From NCBI RefSeq assembly GCF_910594005.1, contig NC_057824.1, forward strand, positions 26,935,314-26,999,313: a DNA stretch of 64,000 bases, written 5' to 3'. The translations under genes and the position numbers were made by a program. Shown piece by piece: positions 21,858-32,799 of this stretch. Position 1 is the first letter of the stretch; each line of letters opens with the position of its first letter. This stretch comes from Cervus elaphus. Taxonomy: Eukaryota; Chordata; Mammalia; Artiodactyla; Cervidae. The notes under the pieces are model-generated. The model had not been told where the DNA came from. It ran no database searches and saw nothing but the letters and a program-made list of their open reading frames with translations.

Positions 21858-22626
21858 ATGGCAAACCTAGACAACATGTTAAAAAGCAGAGATATCACTT
21901 TGCCAGCAAAGGTCCATATAGTCAAAGCTATACACATGTGAGAGTTGGACTGTACAGAAGATTGAATGTCAAAGTATTGATGCTCTCAGATTATGGTGCT
22001 GGAGAAGACTCTTGAGAGTTCCTTATACTGCAAGGAGATCAAACCAGTCCATCCTAAAGGAAATCAACCTCGTATATGCATTGGAAGGTCTGGTGCTGAA
22101 GCTGAAGCTCCAATTTTTTGGCCACCTGATGCAAAATGCTGACCTGTTAGAGAGGACTCTTATCCTGGGATATATGAAGGCAGGAGGAGAAGAGGGTGGC
22201 AGAGAATGAGATGGTTAGATAGTATCACCAACTCAATGGACATAAGTTTGAGCAAACACTGGGAGATAGTGAAGGACAGGGAAATCTGGTGTGCGACAGT
22301 CCACAGGATCTCAAAGAGTCAGACATGACAGTGATTGAACAACAACAACAAATAGATATGTCTGACTTGGTTGAATTATTAAAATCTGCTCGATTACTTT
22401 GCAATTAGGAAAAAAAATCCAAAGATTCAAACCACAGATTATGAGAAGTAAAGATTCTTAGCTAGCCATTTGCCAACTCCAAAGTCATGACCATGAAATG
22501 TATCCAAATTAAATTTCCAGGAATAAACTCCAAACATTTCTAATGCCATTTCTATATAACTTTTATTTTTAAGGTTTTTTTTTTAAATATGTAGTGGCAG
22601 ATTTACCTTCTTAATAATATTCACTG

Positions 22627-22923
22627 TGAAAGTGAAAGTCACTCAGTCATGTTTTACTTTTTGTGACACCATGGACTTCTCCAGGCCAGAATACTGGAAT
22701 GGGTAGCCATTCCCTTCTCCAAAGGATCTTCCCAACCCAGGGGTCGAACCCAGGTCTCTCATGTTGCAGGCTGATTCTTTATCAGCTGAGCCACTGTGGA
22801 AGCCCAAGAATACTAGAGTGGGTAGCCTATCCCTTCTCCAGCAGATCTTCTTGACTCAGGAATCAATCCGAGGTCTCCTCCATTACAGGCAGATTCTTTA
22901 CCAGCTGAGCTACCAGGAAAGCC
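22627..22923 (-). repeat. Bov-tA SINE, tandem-head form
   Basis: First unit gtgaaagtgaaagtcactca to gagccactgtggaagccc, second partial unit aagaatactagagtgggtag to gctaccaggaaagcc. Flanks tattcactgt and tagtcactgt suggest a one-mismatch target-site duplication. Confidence 0.88.
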
Positions 22924-23060
22924 AAATAGTCACTGTAGTTGAAAGTTAAAATGAGTTTTTATTTCCTCAAGCATGTTTATGGGGCTTACGCTTAGGCTTT
23001 AGAAGGAAGTCAGCCCCTGACAGACCCTACCCCTTGGAGATAAATCAAGGAATGATACAT

Positions 23061-23245
23061 GGGGACTTCCCTGGTGGTCCAGTGATTAAGCATCTGCCTG
23101 TCAATACAGGGGACACAGGTTTGAACTCTGGTCAGGAAACTAAGATCCCACATGTCCCGGGGCAACTAAGCCTGCACGCCACAATGAGAGAAGCTCGTGT
23201 GCCCAATGAGGACCCAATACAACCCCCCCAAAACAAAGAAATGAT
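23061..23245 (+). repeat. CHR-type SINE
   Basis: Head ggggacttccctggtggtcc; body ggggcaactaagcctgcacg; shortened 3' body and A-rich end. Confidence 0.88.
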
Positions 23246-23284
23246 ATAGGATATTCATCTAATCGCCAATAGTTTAAGCAATGG

Positions 23285-23705
23285 AGTCAGATTGACCCAG
23301 GTTAAAATTCTGTTTCTGTTTCTTACTAGTTAGCAAATAATTTTGGGTAGTTACCTAAACTTTTTGAGTTCTGGTCTTTACTATGGGCTTCCCAGATAGC
23401 TCAGCAGTAAAAAAAAAAAAAAAAAAAAAAAATCCACCTGCAATGCAGGAGCCTCAGGACATGTGGGTTCGATCTCTGGGTTGGAAAGATCCCGTAGTGG
23501 AGGGCATGACAATCTACTTCAATATTCTTACCTGGAGAATCCCATGGAGAGAGGAGCCTGGCAGGCTACAGTCTATGTGGTTACAAAGAGTCAAACATGA
23601 CTGAAGCGACTTAGCACACATGTACTCCTTCTCTAAAATAGAGCCAAGGATGATAACTGTATCCTTCATAGTTTTTATGAGATTAAGAGGACAATAAACA
23701 CCCAA
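23285..23705 (+). repeat. MIR SINE split by Bov-tA
   Basis: MIR 5' core at 23285-23383 (agtcagattgacccaggtta; tttgggtagttacctaaact) and 3' core at 23622-23705 (ctctaaaatagagccaagga; tatgagattaagaggacaat) are in consensus order either side of the SINE. Confidence 0.65.
23384..23621 (+). repeat. Bov-tA SINE with internal A24 tract
   Basis: Head gggcttcccagatagctcag; the normal gtaaagaatc has expanded to a run of 24 A (23409-23432) in the tRNA-like part; body and end are otherwise normal (catgactgaagcgacttagc). Confidence 0.9.
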
Positions 23706-23714
23706 AAATGTCCT

Positions 23715-23892
23715 TTTTGCTTCCCTTTTCCTGCCACCTCCCAGGATCTCTCTGCATATTCATACTGTTTGTTGATGAGACCCATCGGGGCAGAGACCAT
23801 GTCTGTTTTTTCCGTCTTTGTATCCCAGTCACAGTATGCAGCACATGATAGTACTCAATACATATCTTTGGAATGAATGAATGTTTGAGTAA
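23715..23892 (+). repeat. L2 LINE 3' end
   Basis: gcagagaccatgtctgtttt, ttgtatcccagtcacagtat, then actcaatacatatctttgga and atgaatgaatgt: the L2 terminal region. Confidence 0.75.
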
Positions 23893-24684
23893 GCATCAGC
23901 TTCCTAAAGAACATGAGGAAATCGGGGTTTTCACCTGTTGCTTCTTCCCGCCCTCTTCCTGACTCCATTTCACTGAACTCCTGAATTTACAGCCATCTGA
24001 ACAGTATCCTAACAGTAGGTATTTTGCAATGAAGATGCTGGCTAGTGAGCACTTTCTCTCTCCCCATCTGCCTTTATTGCTGTGCTACTTATAGCTTTAT
24101 GGATTTTTGCCCCCGTCGGATGAATGACAGATCTTAACTGAGAACATCTTCTGTAATGACCCTGGTGGCATAAAGTTATTTTAAACCTGGAATATCTCAT
24201 CTGTTCAGCAGGCAAAGATGAACTCCTCAGGGCCTCCTAGAACAATATCATTGGCTGGCTGTTCAAGGAACACTGGGTAAATGAGTTTCTCCTCCATCCC
24301 AAAATGTGTCAGACAAGCTCAGAGAGAAAAGGTGACATTGCCCAGGTGGAGTGGGAAAGGTCAGTTCACACTTGGCACTGGAAGCCCATGTAAGTGGATC
24401 CAAAGACTTCCGCAAAATTAGAAAGGAAGTAATTTGGCTTTATCAACTATTCTATTCCACCTTGCCTTCTAGCTTTGGCCTTCATCAATCCCTCAAATAT
24501 CCAGAGCTCCCAAACATTGAAATTTCCTTTTATTGCCTTATATCTCATTCCCACAGTGCCCTAGCTTTCATTTTTCTAATATGATTTTTGAATCCACATT
24601 TACATGTTAGTTAATGAACTAAAGACCTAACCACCTTGAATAACAAATTGCTTTTTTAAAAAAATATTTCCCAGTGGGTGTTCC
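23893..24684. other. No recognisable feature
   Basis: Unique DNA, no gene. Small open frames only. Confidence 0.45.
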
Positions 24685-24780
24685 ATGGAATTTGTGTTTA
24701 TTATTCCTCATCATTCTATCCCCTGAAACTGGCATAGTGCCAGGTATCTAGTATGTTCTCCATGAATATGCATTTATAAA
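24685..24780 (+). repeat. Possible L2 3' end
   Basis: ggcatagtgccaggtatcta followed by gtatgttctccatgaatatg resembles the L2/MIR 3' end. Diverged. Confidence 0.4.
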
Positions 24781-25144
24781 ATAATAGAATATTCTGTGAC
24801 TAAATGGGCTTAAATTAGTTTTGACTTAAATTAGGTTTGACTGCGAAAAGAAACTCAAACTATCAGTGGTATAAACTAAGCCATGTTTATTTCTCTCTCC
24901 TATAAATGTCTAGAAGTTGACCAGTTCAAGGTTGACATGGAAGTGCTGATTCATAAGAAAACAGAGCCGATAAGGAAACCACGGAGACCCCAACAACACT
25001 TTTGGAAATTGTAAGCACTGTATAACTACACGCTACAAGCAAACGACAGGTCATTTAATCAGACAGGATCCAATCATGCCCTCAAGTTTACTATACGTAA
25101 GAAATTTGGCAAGTGATTATATTTTCTGGGTCTGTTTTCTTAGC

Positions 25145-25335
25145 TGGAAGAAGAAGGGGGAGAAGAAGAAGGATAAGAAAAAGAAGAGGAGAATGAGGAG
25201 GGAAAGAGGAGGAGGAGGAACAGGGATGGGGAGACGAGAGAAGGGGAAGGAGAAGGGAAAGGAGGAAGAATGGGAGAAGGAGGAGCGGAAAGGGGAAGAA
25301 AGAGAGAAAGAGGAGGAAAAGAAGAGGAACTGCAA
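25145..25335 (+). repeat. Polypurine (GAA/GGA) tract
   Basis: About 190 bases, almost all A or G on the plus strand, with few pyrimidine interruptions. The open frames across it (Lys/Glu/Arg-rich on plus, Ser/Pro/Phe-rich on minus) result from composition. Such tracts can form triplex or other non-B structures. Confidence 0.9.
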
Positions 25336-25538
25336 CAACTCCTGGAGCATAGAAACATCATGGGTGAAGAAAAAGATCCACGTCCCACAGCCTCCTAGGA
25401 AAAACTGGGACCTCTCTGGCTGGCCATCTCTCTGACTTGTATCTCTTCAACCACATACCTTCTCTCCCACCACTGCCTCTTTCCTACCACGGTTCAAAAT
25501 ATCTAACAAACAGTGAATCTGTATCTCTAGAGCTGGGA

Positions 25539-25811
25539 AGTGAAAGTCGCTCAGTCGTACCTGACTCATGACCTGAATTCTCCGGGCCAGAATACTGGAG
25601 TGGGGAACCCGTTCCCTTCTCCAGGGCATCTCCCAACCAAGGGATAAAACCCAGGTGTCCTGCATCACAGGCAGATTCTTTACCAGCTGAGCCACCAGGG
25701 AAGCCCAAGAATACTGGAATGGGTAGTCCATCCCTGCTCCAGGGAATCTTCCTGACCCAGGAATCAAAAGGGGTCTCCTGCATTGCAGGCAGATTCTTTA
25801 CCAGCTGAGTT
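25539..25811 (-). repeat. Bov-tA SINE, tandem-head form
   Basis: gtgaaagtcgctcagtcgta to gagccaccagggaagccc, then aagaatactggaatgggtag to ctttaccagctgagtta. The second head is truncated just before the end. Confidence 0.88.
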
Positions 25812-26567
25812 AAAAATCAACCAAATAAAGTAAGGGCTTGGGGAGTGGCTCTCCTTAATCTTTTCATCACTTCTACCAAGGCATCCTCGTAAGGTTTTTA
25901 GACTCTACATGCCAAGTGTAAGACTTGGCACATAGTAGGTGACCAATGTAATTGAGTTTTCTTCTCTTTCATTCCTCAACAGTAGTAGTATTTATTAACT
26001 TTTTAACTCTGTTAAAGTTATATGTTCAGATTTAAATCCAGGATAATCCAAAATCTACTCATTTTATTCTCAGGAGTATGACTTCTTGATCTTCTAAAAT
26101 AGCTTTAAATGAATATAGGACACTTCTAATTCCTTTGCATTTAGCAGTGAAGTTATTTTAATATCATATTTTAATTATAGATCTCAGGAGTAGGCAGTTT
26201 GTCTGGAGTCCACGGATCCAGATGCCTGAAATAATAATATTTTTAGTCCCATATACCCAGGTTTTCAAATCTATAACATAAGACAAAATATGTCCACCAG
26301 ATTTAGACTTCCTGAACTTCATGAATTTAGTCATCCCTAATGGGGGAGTGGAGAGGATGGGCAAAGGTGTAAATCAGAAACACTCAGAGTTTTCATTCTT
26401 TTGTTTATTGAAGACAATCCTCTAGAAGTACTTGTTTCTCTGATTATAATCTGGAGATTATGATCCACTCACAGATCTTCAGCATCCTGGAAATGCCTTT
26501 CATTAATCTGGAAATTCCTTTTGTCTCTTTCCTAAGTTGGAGCCTTTGTTTCTGAATTCTATATACT
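25812..26567. other. Mostly unique; weak L2/MIR-like end
   Basis: acttggcacatagtaggtga at 25925-25944 resembles an L2 or MIR 3' end. Nothing else recognised. Confidence 0.4.
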
Positions 26568-26662
26568 TTTTTTTTTTCTTAATTGGAAAATAATTGACAT
26601 TAAAAGCTATACATATTTAATGTATACAACTTGATGGTTTTGGGAATAGATATACACTATGA

Positions 26663-26875
26663 GAGCTTCCTTGGTAGCTGTAAGGGTAAAGAATCCACTT
26701 GCACTGCAGGAGACCCGGATTTGATCCCTGGGTCAGGAAGATCCCCTGGAGAAGCGAATGACTACCTACTCCAGTATTCTTGCCCGGAGAATTCCATGCA
26801 CAGAGGAGTCTGGCCAACTACAGTCCATAGGGTCCCAAAGAGTCACAACTGAGCAACTAACACTTCACTTCACAC
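26663..26875 (+). repeat. Bov-tA SINE nested in L1
   Basis: Head gagcttccttggtagctgta; end caactgagcaactaacactt. Flanked by acactatga (26654-26662) and acacttatga (26876-26885). Confidence 0.9.
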
Positions 26876-27230
26876 ACACTTATGACCATCACTATCATCA
26901 AGGCCATAAACATTTCTATCACCTCCCAAAGTTTCCTCTCACCCTTTTATTATATTATTATTATGGTTATTATTTGTGAAAAGAACATTTAACATAGATC
27001 TACTCTCATGGCAAATTTTAAGTGTACCATGCAGCATTGTTAGCTATAGTATAACACCTTATCTGTATGTAGATCTCCAGAACTTATCTTGCATAAATCA
27101 AACATTTGAACTCTTTCATATCCTCATTTTTCCTCTCCCTAGCACCTAGTAACTACCACTCTACTGTCTGTTTCTGTGAGTTTGACTGTTTCTGATCCCA
27201 AATATAGGTGAGACCATACAGTATTTGTCT

Positions 27231-29396
27231 CAGTTCAGTTCAGTTCAGTGGCTCAGTAATGTCCAACTCTTTGTGACCCCATGGACTGCAACATGCCAGG
27301 CTTTCCTGTCCATCACCAACTCCCAGAGCTTACTCAAACTCATGTCCATCAAGACGGTGATGCCGTCCAACAATCTCTTCCTCTGTCATCCCCTTCTCCT
27401 CCTGCCTTCAGTCTTTCCCAGCATCAGGGTCTTTCCAATGAGTCAGTTCTTGGCACCAGGTGGCCAAAGGACTGGAGTTCCAGCTTCAGCATCAGTCCTT
27501 CCAATGAATATTCAGGGCTGATCTCCTCTAGGATTGACTGCTTGGATCTCTTTGCAGTCCAAGGGACTCTCAAGAGTCTTCTCCAACACCACAGTTCAAA
27601 AGCATCAATTCTTCAGCACTCAGCTTCTTTATAGTCCAACTCTTACATCCATACATGATTACTGGAAAAATCATACCTTTGACTGGATGGACCTTTGTTA
27701 GCAAAGTAATGTCTCTGCTTTTTAATATGCTGTCTAGGTTGATCATAGTTTTCTTTCAAGGAACAAGCATCTTTTAATTTCATGGCTGCAGCCACCATCT
27801 GCAGTGATTTTAGAGCCCCCCAAAATAAAGTCACTCACTGTTTCCATTGTCTCCCCATCTATTTGCCATGAAGTGATGGGACCAGATGCTATGATCTTAG
27901 TTTTCTGAATGTTGAGCTTTAAGGCAACTTTTTCACTCTCCTCTTTCACTTTCATCAAGAGGCTCTTTAGTTTTTCTTTGCTTTCTGCTATAAGGGCAAT
28001 ATCATCTGGGCTTCTGAGGTGATTGATACTTCTCCCGGCAATCTTGATTCCAGCTTGTGCTTCATCCAGCCTGGCATTTTGCATGATGTACTCTGCATAC
28101 AAGTTAAATAAGCAGGGTGACAATATACAACCTTGACATATTCCTTTCCCGATCTGGAACCAGTCTGTTGTCCCATGTCCGGTTCTAACTGTTGCTTCTT
28201 GACCTGCTTACAGATTTCTCAGGAGGCAGGTCAGGAGATGGTCTGGTATTACCATCTCTTGAAGAATTTTCCACAGTTTGTTGTGATCCACACAGTCAAA
28301 GGCTTCGGCATAGTCAATAAAGCAGAAATAGATGTTACTCTGGAACTCTGTTGCTTTTTTGATGACCCAATGGATGTTGGCAATTTGATCTCTGTTTTCT
28401 CTGCCTTTTCTAAATCCTGTTTGAACATCTGAAAGTTCATGGTTCATGTACTGTTGAAGCCTGACTTGGAGAACTTTGAGCATTACTTTGCTAGCATGTG
28501 AGAGGAGTGCAATTGTGCGGTAGTTTGAACATTCTTTGGTATTGCCTTTCTTTGGAATTGAAATGAAAACTGACTTTTCCATTCCTGTGGCCACTGCTGA
28601 GTTTTCCAAATTTGCTGACATATTGAGTACAGCACTTTCACAGCATCATCTTTTAGGATTGGAAGTAGCTCAACTGGAATTCCATCACCTCCACTAGCTT
28701 TGTTTATAGTGATGCTTCCTAAGGCCCACTTGACTTCTCATTCCAGGATGTCTGGCTCTAGGTGAGTGATTACACTATCGTGGTTATCTGGGTCGTGAAG
28801 ATCTTTTCTGTACAGTCCTTCTGTGTATTCTTGCCACCTCTTCTCTTCTGTTTGGTCCATACCATTTCAGTCCTTTATTGTGCTCATCTTGGTATGAAAT
28901 GTTCCCTTAGTATCTCTAGTTTTCTTGAAGAGATCTCTATCCTTTCCCATTCTGTTGTTTTCCTTTATTTCTTTGCACTGATCAGTGAGGAAGGCTTTCT
29001 TATCTCTCCTGGCTATTCTTTGGAACTCCTCATTCAAATGGGTATATCTTTACTTTTCTCCTTTGCCTTTAGCTTCTCTTCTTTTCTCAGCTATTTGTAA
29101 GGCCTCCTCAGACAATCATTTTGCCTTTTTGCATTTCTTTTTCTTGGGGATGGTCTTGATCACTGCATCTTATACACAAACCTCTGCAACCTGTACACAA
29201 ACATCCTGTCACGAACCTCTGTCCATAGTTCTTCAGACATTCTATCAGATCTAATCCCTTGAATCTATTTGTCACTTCCACTGTATAACTGTAAGGGATT
29301 TGATTTAGGTCATACCTGAATGGTCCAGTAGTTTTCCCCCACTTTCTTCAGTTTAAGTCTGAATTTTGCAATAAGGAGTTCATGATGAGCCACAGT
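27231..29396 (-). mobile_element. BovB LINE, longest copy in the window
   Basis: Starts with the tail repeat (cagttcagttcagttcagtg) and runs 2.17 kb on the minus strand through thumb, RT palm and fingers, ending in the endonuclease-RT linker region (agttcatgatgagccacagt). The endonuclease proper is missing. Inserted in old L1. Confidence 0.93.
27743..28621 (-). pseudogene. BovB reverse transcriptase, one frame with a nonsense codon
   Basis: Reading from 28621 down to 27743 the frame is shared by two open pieces (137 and 126 codons) separated by a TAA where the family has a Tyr codon (RNLYAGQ), at about 28208. Motif A (FIDYAEAFDCVDH) is intact; the catalytic YADD box is SPDD (residues 38-41 of the second piece). 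One extra in-frame Leu codon sits in PDHLLTCLL. Inactive. Confidence 0.82.
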
Positions 29397-29670
29397 CATT
29401 ATCTATGTTTGGCTTATTTCATTTAGCAATATATCCTCAAGCTTTATCCATACTGTTGCAAATGGCAGCAATTTCCTTTTTAAGAGTTCAGTAATATTCC
29501 ATTAAATTCATATGCCACATTTTCTTTCTTCATCCAAAAATCAACAGACATTTAGATTGTTTCCATATTTGGGCTATTGTGAATAACAGTGCGATGAACA
29601 TGACAGCACAGATATCTCTTCAAGGCACTGATTTCATTTCCTTTGGATAAATGTCCAGCAGTTGAATGCC

Positions 29671-30660
29671 ACATCTTCTTTTTATTTGGGTTACTCTCTT
29701 GTTTTAGGAGAGCACATTTTCAAGTACTTTTCAAGAAAGGAAAGATTAATTTAATGAGATCTTTTCTGTCTGAAGAGTTCTTTTTTCCATCATGCAACTT
29801 GATGGATCATTTGTCTGAGTGTGAAATTTTAGATTGGATATAATTTTTCCCTCAAAATGCTGAATGCACCCCTTCTGTTGCATTCTAAATCCCAGTGTAT
29901 ACACTATAGTGTTACTCTTGAAAAGCTCAATGCCATTCCAAGTCCACATTCTTTAGGGCATTTTTAAAATCTTGGGAAAGTATTATGTCCATCTATTTTT
30001 TTTTTTAATCACTGCTGCTCTAAAATTCAGTGAGGTAGTTTAGTATGTAGAATTTTTACTCACATTTTATGGATGCCCAATGACACTTCTTTTAATTCAT
30101 GTCATGGAGGTCTGATAGTTTAATAATTTCCTTCTTTCCATTTTCTCTGTTTTCTTTTCTTGGCCAACAATATTTCTATTTTCATCTTTTCTATCTTTTG
30201 TTATTCTTAAAATTTTGAGTCATTACCTTGACTTTACCTTTAAATTCTTATATTAAAATTTGGCAAATATCCCTCCATCTTTTAACTTCCAATATTTCTT
30301 TCTTGTTCTTTTCTGTACCTTTTCTAAAGCATCCTGTTATTTTTTCATAATGCAATGGTTATAGTCTACTATTTCTCTGAAGGTACTAATGGTCATTTGG
30401 TGGTCTGGACACTATTTCCTCTGCATTCCTTTATTTAGGTCATTGAGTTTCACAGTAGAGGATTTCCTTAAGTGTCTAAAGGTCAGAAGGTTTTACTCAT
30501 TCATTGTAAATCCAATATGGAGCTGGATTTTATTTAATAACAAGATACTGAAATGCTGGTTGAGGATGATGGATAGTTCTATCTTCATAGAACTTGTCAA
30601 TTTGTGGACTTCACTCTAGGAGTAACGACCTATTTCTCTGGGTGCACCTAAACACCAGTA
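29671..30660. other. AT-rich DNA, possibly very old L1
   Basis: Long T-rich text (tctttctatcttttgttatt; gctggattttatttaataac) resembles L1M 3' regions on the minus strand, but I cannot align it with confidence. No gene seen. Confidence 0.4.
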
Positions 30661-30662
30661 TG

Positions 30663-31583
30663 TCTATACAAGGCTGTATATTGTCACCCTGCTTATCTAA
30701 CTTATATGCATTTCATACATCATGCAAAATGCCAGGCTGGATAAATCACAAGCTGGAATCAAGGCTGCCAGGAGAAACATCAACAACCTCAGATACACAG
30801 ATGATAGCACTCTAATGGCAAAAAGTTAAGAGGAACTAAAGAGCCTCTTGATGAGGATGAAAGAGGAGAGTGAAAAAGCTGGCTTAAAACTCATCATTCA
30901 GAAAACTAAGATCACAGCATCTGATCCCATCACTTCATGGCAAATAGATGGGGATAAAATGGAAACAGTAGCAGACTTTATTTTCTTGGGCTCCAAAATC
31001 ACTGCAGATGGTGACTGCAGCCATGAAATTAAAAGGCGTTTGCTCCTTGGAAGGAAAGCTATGGCAAACCTAGACAGAGTATTAAAAAGCAAAGATATCA
31101 CTTTGTTCACAACGGTCTGTAAAGGCAAAGCTATGGTTTTTCCAGCAGTCATGTATGGATGTAAGAGTTGGACCATAAAGGAGGCTGAGAGCTGAAGAAT
31201 TGATGTTTTCAAGCTGTGGTGCTGGAGAAGCCTTTTGAGAGTCCCTTGAACAGCAAGGAGATCAAATCAATCAATCCTTAAAGAGATCAGCCCCGAATAT
31301 TCATTGGACGGACTGATGCTGAAGCTGAAGCTCCAATATTTTGGTTACCTGATGCAAAGAGCCAACTTACTGGAAAAGACCCTGATGCTGGGAAAGATGG
31401 AAGGCAAAAAAAGAAGAGGGCAGCAGCAGATGAGATGGTTAGATAGCATCACTGACTCAATGGACATGAATCTGAGAAAACTCCAGGAGATAGCAGAGGA
31501 CACAGGAGCCTGGCGTGTGCAGTCCATGGAGTCACAAAGAGTTGGATATAACTTAGTGACAGAACAACAATAACAACAACAAA
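30663..31583 (+). mobile_element. BovB LINE, 5'-truncated
   Basis: From caaggctgtatattgtcacc in the RT palm through the thumb and C-terminus (gaaggcaaaaaaagaagagg) to agttggatataacttagtga and a tail of acaacaataacaacaacaa. Confidence 0.92.
30848..31195 (+). pseudogene. BovB ORF2 C-terminal fragment
   Basis: 115 codons from MKEESEKAGLKLIIQKTKI to CKSWTIKEAES before a stop. Just upstream, in the other broken piece, the palm box reads YTDD (aacctcagatacacagatga). The rest of the C-terminus is at 31304-31573 in a different frame. Confidence 0.78.
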
Positions 31584-32454
31584 TTGTCTTTTCAGGTAGT
31601 AAATATTCCCAGAGGTAACTTCATTGTCCTAGTTGGATGGTCTAGGTTTGGCTGACAACATTCTGGGAGATGAGAGGAAAAAGAAAACTCAGAGTCTCAC
31701 CATTTAGTATGTAGATATTTTCTCAATGCCTTATCTTTAGTAGAGTACCTTCCACCAATTTCATTTGAATCTGATATCTTAATTTAGAGATCCTCTGGCT
31801 GTATCTTCCTGGAGAATAAACTTGCAATCTTCTGCCAAGGAAGGAGAGATGTAGTAAAATGATTTCTAGGTTTGCAGTGACAGAAGAGCTCCCATGGTTT
31901 CACTTCTCATTATAAAAACTTTCAACCAGTCTTCATGTTCTCAATCCTTCCTCACGCCTTTCTTGAATCTTTCTGGGCTTCAGCAAATATACCTCCTTGT
32001 TTTTAGCCTTCTCCCTCTTCTCGCTGGTACCTAATTTTCAACTTTCTCAGTCTGCCAGGAAGTTTATCCTTTGCCCATCTTTTTATCAGCAATCAAGTAT
32101 ACTGAAATTTCTTGCCTATTATCATGTCTTCTGCTTCTCTGTGTAGCTTTTAAACTTTTTTTTTTTTTTTTTACTTTTTATCATTTTGTTGGTGTTTTAG
32201 GGGATTGCAGGAGGGCAGGCATAAAGGGATATGTTCAATCCACCACAGTGAACTCAAGTTTCCTAAGATTTATTTCAAAATAATAGACATCACTACTGCC
32301 TACTGAGGATCCTGAACCAAATTACTACTAAGAAGACCCAATTCTAAGTTCTAAGATACCATGACAAAAAATACCAGAAAGAATGTATACAATAAAAAAA
32401 AATAAAGATTCTGCCTAATAATTTATTACTCAAAATGTGCATTTCTAGAAAATT
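31584..32454 (-). repeat. Probable old L1 (L1M) 3' region
   Basis: ggtgttttaggggattgcag, then gggatatgttcaatccacca, resembles the minus strand of L1M 3' untranslated sequence. The earlier part is consistent but diverged. A T17 run lies near 32157-32172. Confidence 0.45.
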
Positions 32455-32795
32455 ATCTCATTTAATATTTACAGAATCTCTGAAAGACACATTTTAATTT
32501 TATTACCACTTTTATTGTTGCTCAGTTACTCATTTGTAACTTTCCCTCTTTGCAACTTCATGTATTGCAGCACACCAGGCTTCCCTTTCCCTGACTATCT
32601 CCTAGAGTTTGCTCAAACTCATGTCCATTGAGTTAATGATTCCATCCAACCATCTCATCCTCTGTCACCCCCTTCTCCTCCTGCCCTCAATCTTTCCCAG
32701 CATCAAGGTCACTTCCAGTTTACACATAAATATAATGAAGCTCCAGAAACGTTAAATGGCTGCTCAGGATATGACACTCAGTAAAATGTGGAGGT
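32455..32795 (-). repeat. MIR SINE split by a BovB 3' fragment
   Basis: attatctcatttaatattta and aattttattaccacttttat on the left; aatgaagctccagaaacgtt and gctgctcaggatatgacact on the right follow the reverse MIR order. Confidence 0.5.
32511..32718 (-). repeat. BovB 3'-end fragment nested in MIR
   Basis: tgttgctcagttactcattt, cactcatgtccattgag-type segment and tctttcccagcatcaaggtc: the last 200 bp of BovB in reverse. Confidence 0.85.
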
Positions 32796-32799
32796 TGAT

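Larger units (their letters stand above)
20886..22345 (+). mobile_element. BovB LINE, 5'-truncated, with nested Bov-A
   Basis: From ORF2 (gctaaagaatgttcaaacta) through the RT core to a 3' tail of acaacaacaacaa. Carries a 132-bp Bov-A insertion and a short palindromic duplication near 21676-21710 (aagcttccttccaagcttcc). Many substitutions. Confidence 0.92.
26568..29670 (-). mobile_element. Old L1 (L1M-type), 3' region, split by Bov-tA and BovB
   Basis: Three pieces in order: 26568-26661 (poly(T), ttggaaaataattgacatta), 26874-27230 (ggcaaattttaagtgtacca; agatctccagaacttatctt; gtgagaccatacagtatttg) and 29397-29670 (ttggcttatttcatttagca; gggctattgtgaataacagt; gatttcatttcctttggata). Removing the insertions restores a continuous L1. 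Confidence 0.85.

Noticed and set aside
24820..25000. Possible further interspersed repeat (agtggtataaactaagccat region)
   Set aside because: Resembles a mammalian repeat but too diverged to support a call.
25076..25435. Lys/Glu-rich 119-codon frame and Ser/Pro-rich frames opposite
   Set aside because: Composition of the polypurine tract alone makes these frames open; no start context or domain.
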